From: Ustilago trichophora
Taxonomy: Eukaryota; Basidiomycota; Ustilaginomycetes; Ustilaginales; Ustilaginaceae
Assembly (NCBI GenBank): GCA_900323505.1
Contig: OOIN01000029.1
Coordinates: forward strand, 434,001 to 498,000
Length of the DNA stretch: 64,000 bases
Direction of reading: 5' to 3'
The notes below the pieces were generated by a model that worked only from the letters and a program-made list of their open reading frames with translations, made no database searches and had not been told where the DNA came from. Shown here piece by piece: positions 55,892-64,000 of this stretch; position 1 is the first letter of the stretch, and every line of letters starts with the position of its first letter. The translations under genes were made by a program, and so were the position numbers.

Positions 55892-57755
55892 TTGAATTGG
55901 CCACAATGTCGGTGGCCTCGTAGCCGAGTATCTGCTGTAGTCCGAGTATCTCTGCTGTAGTTCGAGTCGTTCTTGTTGGAATATGATCCGAATACCTTGT
56001 TTGTCCTCGTTTCCTGGCTAATGAGTGTCAAAAGTTGCTCGAGTCGATCTTGAGGATTGAAGGATTGATGTGGTCGTGAAGGTAGCACGCTCTCACAAAC
56101 GACGGTGAAAGTAATGCGCAGCAGGACTCTGCGATCTAACACTGATAAGGTAATTAAATTTAATCAGTCAAATCGCTAATCAACGACTCAGCCAAATTTG
56201 CGCAGCATCAACGACTCGGCCAAACTCGCTATCATACTAACCACCACCATTACTCTCTCTTTTGACCTAGCTCAAGCATCTTCTCCACGCTGACCTCGTC
56301 AATCCACTCTTCAGCGTCTCGTCAAGACCTTTACGACCCCTCACCATCATTCCCCGCGATTTGGCACCTTCTCGCACTTTCCAACGCAGTGACATGCTTC
56401 TTACTGCTGCGCATGCTTCCTTGCCGCCGCTTGTGGCTCTACCATCAAGATCCCTCCCCTTGTCTCTTCTAAATCGGCCAGCTTCATCGACGACTTGTGG
56501 TTCAACTTCATCCTCGACTTTTGCTCTTGACTTCCGCTCCTCTCCATCGATTTCGCCCTTTGAGCTCTTCTACTCGTCTCGCCTGTCTTCATCTTCTGGC
56601 CTTCTACATCCTTCGCTTTGCCTGCCCAGGCCTTTCAACATCGGTGTCACAGCTCAACAACGCGCAGCAGCGTATCCTCCCGCTTTATCTGGCCCAATCT
56701 TTGCGCTGTTCGAGGCTGGAGGTTAGCCCACCCCCGTGGCCCGTCAAGAACACAAACCTGGCGGCGGTGTACATGTTCGTAAGGGTGAGCCTTCCTGGGT
56801 CGGTGAGGCCGGCCCCGGGGTTCCTTGCCGCTCGTCTCTTGTAGACAGAAGAACACCCTACCCGTGTGGCAGCCAAATAAGGTGAGTGTACCTTGGCGGG
56901 TACTCTGGGCGGCGCCTTTGGTATCAACTTCGCAACGGATCTTCTTGGCTAACCAGCCTCTCGAGGGCACTCCAAGGATCCACCGTCTTCACCGACTGGA
57001 CATTAAAGACCTTGGTTGCTACACTCGTGTGGCCGTGGCTCCCTTGAGGCCCCTCAACAGCCACCGTCTGATTTGATCCCAGACGTTAAAGACATCTACG
57101 ATTGGCAGGTGCATGTCCTGGTCGTAGACCGACAACCCCAATCCGCCGGGGCCCCGCTGCCAGGAGAGTTGGTCGCTCTCTGGCTTGGTTCTTGTTTCTT
57201 GTTTCTGCGGGCAGCACGACTACACGGACCCAGAAGGTGTGGGCACCCGTGTCAGCGACGTCGGAGACCAACTGGCGTTGATTGACCGTCTGAGGCAGCA
57301 CCTCTGCAAAAGTCACTTTTGTGATGCCTTGCATTGGTGTCTCTTGCTCAAGTCCAGTCATGTCGTTGCCATCTTCCTTCGTTTGCTTTCTATCAGGCCT
57401 TTGGACGACTCGCTACTCCGCCTTCCGGTCACGACGCTCTCACCACGGCCCAAGTCTCAAAGTTTGGCGCTAGTCTTCCTTCCTAGAGCTGGCTGAGATT
57501 CCTTGGGCTGGCAGCCACGGACAATATCTCTTCTCGACGGACTTTCTCTGCACCTTGCTCTCCTTTGGCTGCAAGTCCGTTGGTTTTGTTCATTGGCTTG
57601 CCAGGTGTTGTCGTGTGCCCAGTGACCCGGTCTAGCAATTGCTGCCAACCCTCCGACTGCTGTCTCGTCATCTCTCTGCTCTTCTTTCTGTTGCTGTCGC
57701 TGCCGCCACTCAAGCTCACTCTCACCCTCGTCTCTCCCAACTTAATTGGTCTGCC
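55892..57755. other. Spacer between accessory gene and transposase in the large transposon
   Basis: No assignable gene. Plus-strand segments near 56825-57076 and 57185-57496 are open and moderately coding-like but are cut by stops, and may be decayed exons. CT-rich sequence just upstream of 57756 looks like a leader. Confidence 0.4.
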
Positions 57756-60700
57756 ATGAGCAGTCTGACGCCTACTCGGTCGGGCCACAAGCCCAGGCTT
57801 TGCAAGTGCGAAGAATGTGGCGAGACTGGCCGGCTTTTCACATACAAGCAGTGGCGGTGGCATGAGAGCCAGAGACAACACAGTCGTGTCCCAGGGCAGC
57901 TGTCTCCGTACAGGCCGGGCTCTCAAGGTGCGACCTCAGCAACAGCAACAGCAACATTGTTTGCCTCGCCCATCGAATATTTCCTCTCTCAAGTTGGGCG
58001 CTCGCGTCGAGACAACTGCTCTGAAGGAGAGAGAAGAAAGAGACGGCGCCTCGAGGGCAATCTTTCTGCCTCTGGCGACAGTGAAGACCACGTTGCTCTA
58101 CCTACTTTGCGCGCACATGCTGTTGACACTTCGGATCCAGATCGGGACGCAGATGACAGCGAAAGCGACACCAGCGACACTCTGCCTCCCTTTCCTGACT
58201 TGCCTACTGAGGTCTCGAGCATTGACAGCAACGACAATGCGAGTGATGGCGCAATTGAGACCGATGCAGCCTCTCCTTCACAGGCTAGTCGTCTCGCGCT
58301 TGCACGAGCATCCCTCCTCGACCCTTCTACAAGCATGGTGGCTGACATCGACCAACAGACCATGGAAGAAGCCATCGATGACCCTCTGCTGATGCAGCGC
58401 AGTCGTTTTGTGATGGTCAACTACATCTTCGTGATGTACCTCATGACCTTCCATGGGCTCTCCAACACGATAGCAACGCTCTATCTCTTTTTTGCATTGC
58501 ATGTGTTGAGTCGATTCAGCCCTTTTGCCGTCAACCCGGAAACAACTGCTTCCACAGTCGGTGCTCCTGGAGCTTCATCTTCTTCTTCGACGCTGTCAAC
58601 ATCACAACTGCCGCCACCGTCGCCACCACCTCAAAGTGAGCTTGCGTCATTGTCGCAGCCGCTTTCTGGCTCCTCATGCTCTGCTACCGATCCTACACAT
58701 GGAACAGGGGCGGTGTTGTCGTCATCTCAGCCTGCACCGTTGCCGCCTCCTCCTCTGTCGATGCTAGTTACCCCTGCATCGGTACGACAGAGACTTGGCT
58801 TGCAGAGTGACTTCGATCAATACCTGGTTTGTCCCGATTGTGGCGAGCTGACGCTGTGGGCTGATGTTGAACCTCATAGGCCTCGACAGGTTCATTGTTC
58901 TTGCGAGGCTAAGCTCCTTCACAACCACAGCCAGCGTCCGATCCAACTCTACTGCCATCGCAAGCTCGAATCGATCTTTTGCGATGTGCTGATGGATCCC
59001 AAATACTACGGATCATTGAAGGATTGGATGCTTGTGCTCGAAGAAGCGTCTGCCCCAATGGATGCCTCCAACGCCACCGCCCCCGATCATCCTCCAGCTG
59101 ACCCTATAAACCGACATGGTGTTGCTCGCCCAAGGACCGTTACTCATCGACGGCGCTACAACGAGGTCGTAACTGGGTCAGCTTGGCTGGAGGACTGCGA
59201 CCACGGTGCAGAAGACTGTCGAGGTCAATGCCACCACGATCACACCCCTTTCGTCGCCGCCGGCCTTAATCTCAAGGTCACGCTATCGGTGGACTGGTTC
59301 GGCCCGCAAAAGGGCAAGTTCCACGAATGGCATTCCACGGGAGCAATACTGCTCAGAATCGACAACTTGCCAGCCCAACTAACGACTCACGACCGGCGCT
59401 GCCTCGGCACACATCTTGTTGGTCTGCTGCCTGGCCCAAGGGAGTCGTCGGCTGCAAGATTGCAGAGCTTCCTCACGCTCATCGTCGACGAGCTTCTGGA
59501 ATTCGATCTTCGTGGCAAGGTCCTCAAGACCCATGGCCATCCTGAAGGCGAGCTCATCAAGGCACGACTCAATATGGTTGTTGCCGACACACCTGCTCGG
59601 GCAAAAGTTGCTGGATTTGCCCTCAAGTACAAGAAGGGCACCATCTGCGCTTACTGCCCGAAGCAAGGTGAGAAGCTTGGCTTGACGGATGTGGAGGACG
59701 AAGGCGGTAGCATGATTGGCAGGATGCATCGCAGGACCATGGAGACACGGACGGCGGCAGGCTTCCGACGGTAGCTATCGACAGATTACCCTACTTCAAC
59801 GCTGTCGATAGCTGCCCACCAGACATTATGCACGCCGTTCACCTCGGCTTATGCAAACGCTTCTGGCATCGCTTCCTGATTGAACATTGCAACGATATTG
59901 GGAAGCGATTGCCGGAAGCACAGTCTGTTATCGCAAACGCCTTGCTCCCAACCAGTGTCCAAGGTCCGAACAAGCAGATCGGCAGCAAGAGTGGCGGCAA
60001 CCCCACAGCAGAGCAGTGGGATGTGCTGTTCAGAGTACTGCTGCCTTTCGTGTTGATGCAGCTCTGGACCACCTCTCTCTCTGGCAACAACAACGAGAAG
60101 CTCACCTTCTCGCTCTTCACGCGTGGAGGCACAGATTACGCTCAACCAGGTGGAGATGCCGATGTCACTCTAGACATCGACGCTGATGAAGGCACTACTG
60201 GACCTCGAGCTGCTGATAACGCGGGCTTGCGACCGCTTCTGCCTGGCAACAAGCGAGTGAGAAAGGTCTTCCGGTCGGCTATGCTGCTCTGCAGCATTGT
60301 AGATCTTGTCAATGGCGATCTCGATGGTGACGAGTTGGACAGGCTTGACAAGTACATCAACAGGTACAATCGTAGCCAAAGCCAGCTCCTAGGACCAGGA
60401 TGGCTAACGTTCAACAATCACAATGTCACCCACCTCCCGTTATTTGTCCGACGCTTTGGATCTCCTCGACACTTCTCTTCGCTGCCTTTCGAGCGCTACA
60501 ACGGGATCATGGGCACCATCCCCACCAGTGGGCACAAGGGAGGTATGCTAGAGTCGACATTATGCGCAATTGCACACAGAGATTGGGGCTTCGCCGTCTG
60601 CTTGCAGCCAGCAACGAGCCTTTCTTCAAGATAAGGCTGCTGGCATCAGTTGAGGGTCTGCATGTCTCCGATCCCTCAACGTTGAACACCCGGTTGAAGA

Positions 60701-61307
60701 AGAGGTTCATGGAGAACGAGACCTTCGAGCTCCTCCTCAGCCACCTCAATCGTCGCACTCCTGCCTCAGCCGAGGCCCCCCTGGCAAGCGCTGCCCTCCC
60801 AACCTCAGCTGCCAGTACCAACCCTGTGGCATTGCGCTTCACACCTTTCTGGGACTCTACGGCCCCCATCAATGTCGTACGCCTCGACAAAAGTGCCGAG
60901 TTCATCCGAACTGCGACACTGGATAGAGGTCATGGTGCTGTCAAGGTTGGCGGTGTCGGACAAGGCGGTCGCGAAAACAAGACTAACTGCTGGTGCCTGG
61001 TGTCACTTGATGGTGTGCTTCGGCCAGCAAAGATCCTCTGGATCTTCTCCAAGATGGTCCGAGACTCTCCTACGGCACTTGACACCACCAAGCAGTGCTT
61101 CCTGCACATCCGCCTGCTGCGTGAGTCTCTCTGGACGTGCTAGGACGTCGACATCCCTGCCTGGATCTGATACGAGACATGGGCATTCGTTTGGCGGTTG
61201 ACAGTGGGTACGATGACGGTGAGGAACTGGTCATTGACTTGGAGAGCTTCGACTTGCAGCTCGCAGTGGTGCCCTTCTCTGCCTCTGGACACAACTGCTT
61301 GGCTTGA
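57756..61307 (+). pseudogene. Tnp2-family transposase with apparent frameshifts
   Basis: The ATG at 57756 starts a zinc-finger-like segment (CKCEECG...WRWHESQRQH), then an acidic Ser-rich region, CPDCGELTLW..CSCEAKLL, and the Tnp2 catalytic core: VDWFGPQKGKFHEWHSTGAI with Asp 513, HLVGLLPGPRESS, MVVADTPARAKVAGF with Asp 611, and CAYCPKQ. A 107-base intron (59668-59774, GTGAGA..GGTAG) fits and joins to AIDRLPYFNAVDSCPPDIMHAVHLGL in the frame open to 60634. The conserved LPFERYNGIMGTIPT (Glu of the DDE triad) lies there. Near 60558 the homologous reading moves to another frame (MRNCTQRLGLRRLLA), with no room for an intron, which points to one lost base. Near 61125, in a CT run, it moves again and ends at 61307. 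Two indels imply a defective copy or assembly errors. The family is the CACTA/EnSpm-type Tnp2 found in basidiomycetes. Confidence 0.82.
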
Positions 61308-61479
61308 AGCCAATTTGAAACCATCACGCGTTCAATTGCCGAGATGAAGCCCTCGACGAGCTCAACCCTATTGGATTTCTCCGCACTGTGTCGTTTCCGC
61401 ATCTTCTGCGGCTTTCTTCGTCCTCTCCGACACATCTTAGGCCTTGTTCTGGACCATCAGAGCTTCTTCTCCTCGTCAC

Positions 61480-61833
61480 GCGCTCGTATCCTCTCACACA
61501 CAAGCGCTCTTCTTTTTTTCAAGCGCTCATCACCACTTCGATTTGCGCGCTCATCTCCTCTCACACACAAGCGCTCTTCTCCTCATCAAGCGCTCATCAC
61601 TACTTCAATTCGCGCGCTCATCATCACTTTGACTCGTGCGCTCATCATCTCATCAAGCGCTCATCACCACTTCGACTTGTGCGCTCTTCTTCTCTGGCCT
61701 CAAGCGCTCTTCTCCTCGACAAGCGCTCATCACCACTTCAACTTGAGCGCTCTTCTCCTCGTCAAGCGCTCTTCACCAGGTCGACCTTCCTTCTCTCGAC
61801 TCAAGCGCTCTTCTCCTCGACTCAACTGCGCTC
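61480..61833. repeat. Degenerate array of about 16 GCGCTC units
   Basis: The core AAGCGCTC followed by ATC or TTC recurs about every 20-25 bases, sixteen times in 354 bp, downstream of the transposase. Open frames through it are repeats of Ser/Leu/Ala and are probably not coding. Confidence 0.8.
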
Positions 61834-61859
61834 GCCCTCGCCCTCGCCCTCACCATTAC

Positions 61860-62189
61860 ATGATGCCAGCAATCCCTCTCTACGGACTCAGGCGCCGGCG
61901 CCAGGCTATCCTGCCAACGCACGTTGTTGCGCAGCCCAACTACCCGGCCACCGTTGCCAAGCACGTCGCCAAGGCCTTTTGGCAGGCCCTCTGCACTCAG
62001 GTCGACAAGTTTTGGAAGGAGCTCAAGTTCACGCACAATCTCTACCCTCCTACGGTCGGTTTCGTACACGTTCCAAGCCGGTTTGGCATTGCGGTGTCCA
62101 TACACCCGTCGGATGCGATCCTACCAACCCCATACATTGGTGCGCTTGTCAGCCATCCCGTGTTTAAGGCTACAACGTCTCGCTCGTAG
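61860..62189 (+). CDS. Hypothetical small protein in the right part of the large transposon
   Basis: An ATG-started frame (61860, with a second ATG at 61863) of 109 codons. It is Pro/Ala/His-rich with QVDKFWKELKFTHNLYPP in the middle. No family is recognised and it follows the GCGCTC array. It could equally be the remnant of a longer gene whose upstream part became the array. Confidence 0.25.
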   Translation: MMPAIPLYGLRRRRQAILPTHVVAQPNYPATVAKHVAKAFWQALCTQVDKFWKELKFTHNLYPPTVGFVHVPSRFGIAVSIHPSDAILPTPYIGALVSHPVFKATTSRS

Positions 62190-62457
62190 TTCAGCAACGA
62201 CACCACGTGGACTAGGGACCAGACAAGACTGCTGCATGTGAGTACTGTCTCAATCCTTGTTCTGCGGCTCTCTCAAGATTGGACTGCTTGCTGACACAAT
62301 CACGACTACATGGCACATCGGACGTTCCTACACTCGGCATTGGACAGTTTCTCATACTCAACGCCCGCCTCTCTCCGTGCTTCGTAATTGAATCGTACTT
62401 GTTCAACAGATGATGGTTTGTGTGTCTGCGCAATCGAAGTATCTTACATGTCTCAGG

Positions 62458-62742
62458 TCACGGAGCCACCATAGGAGCCACCCTCGCCGGATGTCTGCAA
62501 CAAGGAGCCAACCGATAGAGCCACCTTGCTCAGGAGCCGGCCGCAGAGCCACCACAGAAGCCACCTTCGCTGGATGTCTGCGGCGAGGAGCCATCCAAAG
62601 GAGCCACCAACCTCAAGAGTCGGCCGCAGAGCCACTTCAGCAGCCACCTTCAGTGGTTGTCTCCTCATTGGAGACATCCCGGAGCCAGCCATGGTGGCTC
62701 GGTAGGTGGCTCCGAGGCCGGCTCCTTCCTTTTCTTACGATA
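62458..62742. repeat. Right subterminal repeat block of the large transposon
   Basis: Many copies of GGAGCCACC, AGAGCCAC and GGATGTCTGC-type units, partly inverted, merging into the right terminal repeat. It mirrors the left block at 51091-51300. Confidence 0.8.
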
Positions 62743-62745
62743 TGA
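62695..62745. repeat. Right terminal inverted repeat of the large transposon
   Basis: Fifty-one bases, an exact reverse complement of the reconstructed left terminal repeat, ending CTTACGATATGA. Confidence 0.9.
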
Positions 62746-62746
62746 G

Positions 62747-62751
62747 TACAG
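62747..62751. repeat. Right target-site duplication (TACAG) of the large transposon
   Basis: Matches 48810-48814; see that entry for the one-base uncertainty. Confidence 0.6.
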
Positions 62752-62944
62752 TACGTGACACCATGCAACCGTAAAGTCAAGACAAACATGTCGCAATCAC
62801 ATGTCACACACACATCAAGGATACAGAAAATGACACTTTTTTTCTAGCAAGAGTCAAAATTGATCTTGATTTAGATTGGCGTAGAAGAATACTGATACAA
62901 GTGTTGGGCAAAAAGGCGCCATCATCATTATCATCATGTTTGTC

Positions 62945-63972
62945 TTACTGAGCTCCTCTACCCCTGCCTCTTGCTCCACCACCTCTTGCACCCCTCTCAC
63001 CTGTACCTCCACGTGCTCCACCTCCACGACCGTATCCAGCTCTACCTGCTCCTCCACCGCCTCGTTGTTGATGATGGTTGGCTCCACCGAGACTAACTCC
63101 ACCAGAAAGACCTCCACCGCCCTGTTGGCGTTGTTTACGTGCTTGTTCCTCGTGTTCTTTGACCTGATCAATGACTGAATCTGCCACTCTGCAGTACTTG
63201 ATCTGTGGGAGAGTCATTCGATCAGAATTTGATTTACCAAAGAGAAAAGGTCAAGCTGACGAAGGTCAGTACAACTTCGCTATATATGTTTAAAGTAGAG
63301 AAAGTGAGGAGGGCGGAAAAAGAGAAAAAAAAAAAAAAAACAAAGAAAAAACTTACGGTACTGCCACGGATATAGCACTCTTTCTGCTTCCAAAACTGTT
63401 CACCGCTCTGTTGTTATCCATCCCATCCATCCAATAATCCATCGATCAATCCATTAGAAAGCCAATGTCGAAAGAATGCGTGTCAGCCGATGTTCCGCGT
63501 GAAACAAGTGAGGATGTTATGGTGACTTGGCGGCCCAAACTTACAGCACTTGTCTCGTACACCTCGCGAAGGGTAAGATTCATAAAGTTGTCACAGGCTA
63601 CCAGATGACCGTTGAAGGTTGATCCGTTCTTGAGCTCGACAAGCTGCATTCACAACGTCGAAGGGTAGGTGTCAGATGGTTCATTGATGTTCGTGTACCG
63701 AGTAGTTGTCGAGCGAATGGAGTGTTGCAAGTTGGAGAGAGGGTCAGTAAGTCTGGTTCGAATCAAGAGCGGTGCGATCTTGGGGAAAGGGGTGTTGGAA
63801 GAGGAAGAACTTACCATAGGCTTGTTTTGCGCCGCGTTGAGGAGCGACAATGGCAACTGAACGAACAATCACGAGGAAAGCAAAGGAAAGAGTAACAAAA
63901 TAGATCAGAGTCAAGATCTTGCCCTTACCAGCTTGATACTTTTGCGATATCATGGGAGGCAGAACATACCAT
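62945..63972 (-). CDS. LSM4: U6 snRNA-associated Sm-like protein LSm4
   Basis: Five coding exons: 63972-63970, 63856-63815, 63643-63545, 63407-63357 and 63202-62945, encoding 150 residues. All introns are phase 0 with GTATGT or GTAAGT donors and CAG acceptors. The first coding exon is the ATG alone. The protein reads [37 protein letters not shown]..., which is the Sm fold of LSm4: Sm1 motif through [20 protein letters not shown], and Sm2 near [14 protein letters not shown]. The C-terminal tail (about residues 90-150) is Gly/Arg-rich with RGG-like repeats, as in other LSm4 proteins. LSm4 is part of the Lsm2-8 ring on U6 snRNA in the nucleus and the Lsm1-7 ring in P-body mRNA decay. It is convergent with the anoctamin gene, separated by the nested transposons. 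Confidence 0.95.
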
Positions 63973-64000
63973 TATGGATCGTTGTGGTTCGTGCCGCTGC

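Larger units (their letters stand above)
48815..62746. mobile_element. Large Tnp2-family (CACTA/EnSpm-like) DNA transposon, with a nested pogo-like element
   Basis: The element's own length is about 11.66 kb once the nested 2.27-kb insertion is removed. Its terminal inverted repeats are 51 bp and perfect, beginning TCATATCGTAAG. The left copy is split (48815-48819 and 51088-51133) and the right copy is 62695-62745. Subterminal blocks of GGAGCCAC/GTGGCTC repeats flank the interior. It encodes a Tnp2-family transposase (57756-61307), an unknown accessory protein (54126-55891) and possibly a small C-terminal ORF (61860-62189), all on the plus strand. It sits between the convergent anoctamin and LSM4 genes, about 160 and 200 bp from their stops. 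Family assignment rests on the transposase; the TACAG duplication is longer than the 2-3 bases typical of classical CACTA elements. Confidence 0.85.

Noticed and set aside
63751..63770. GGTTCGAATCA, resembling a tRNA B box
   Set aside because: It lies in an LSM4 intron with no A box, no acceptor stem pairing and no cloverleaf around it.

Overview
The window looks like nuclear DNA of a smut fungus (Ustilaginomycotina, Ustilago/Sporisorium type). The reasons are basidiomycete-style genes with short GT..AG introns, a dispersed single 5S rRNA gene, a Ste6-like pheromone-exporter candidate preceded by copies of the Ustilago pheromone response element ACAAAGGG, and a basidiomycete Tnp2-type DNA transposon. 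The species cannot be fixed from sequence reading alone.

Layout. At the left edge is the first coding exon of an Ssb-type Hsp70 (minus), divergent from the mitochondrial ribosomal protein uS2m/MRP4 (plus, 1154-2239). A full ABC-B transporter resembling Ste6 follows (minus, 2544-7091), with three pheromone response elements about 0.5-0.7 kb upstream. A Pho85-type (Pcl-like) cyclin lies at 11358-12933 (minus). From 12934 to 30407 there is a 17.4-kb stretch with no recognisable protein gene. It holds simple repeats, a second cluster of three ACAAAGGG elements (28758-28924) and a 5S rRNA gene (29678-29795).

A dense housekeeping block follows: 3-ketoacyl-CoA reductase IFA38 (30408-31680, plus), cytosolic asparaginyl-tRNA synthetase DED81 (32073-33917, minus), GCN1 (34995-42980, plus), a peroxisomal adenine nucleotide carrier of the ANT1/PMP47 type (44169-45418, plus) and an anoctamin/Ist2-like membrane protein (45978-48650, plus). 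The U6-associated LSM4 gene (62945-63972, minus) closes the window; its first coding exon is only the ATG.

Between the convergent anoctamin and LSM4 genes sits a nested transposon, the most striking structure here. An 11.66-kb element has 51-bp perfect terminal inverted repeats, subterminal GGAGCCAC-type repeats and an apparent TACAG target duplication. It carries a frameshifted Tnp2-family transposase, an unknown accessory protein and a GCGCTC repeat array. A 2.27-kb pogo-like element (48820-51085) with an apparently intact DDD transposase and TA duplication has inserted five bases inside the left terminal repeat of the larger element, splitting it.

How the genes relate: most are unlinked housekeeping functions (translation and its stress control: Ssb, AsnRS, Gcn1, 5S, uS2m; lipid and peroxisome metabolism: Ifa38, Ant1). 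The Ste6-like exporter, its response elements and the second element cluster in the gene-poor region form a possible mating-related theme. Exon boundaries were read by eye and checked for frame and splice consensus. No database search or codon statistics could be run.
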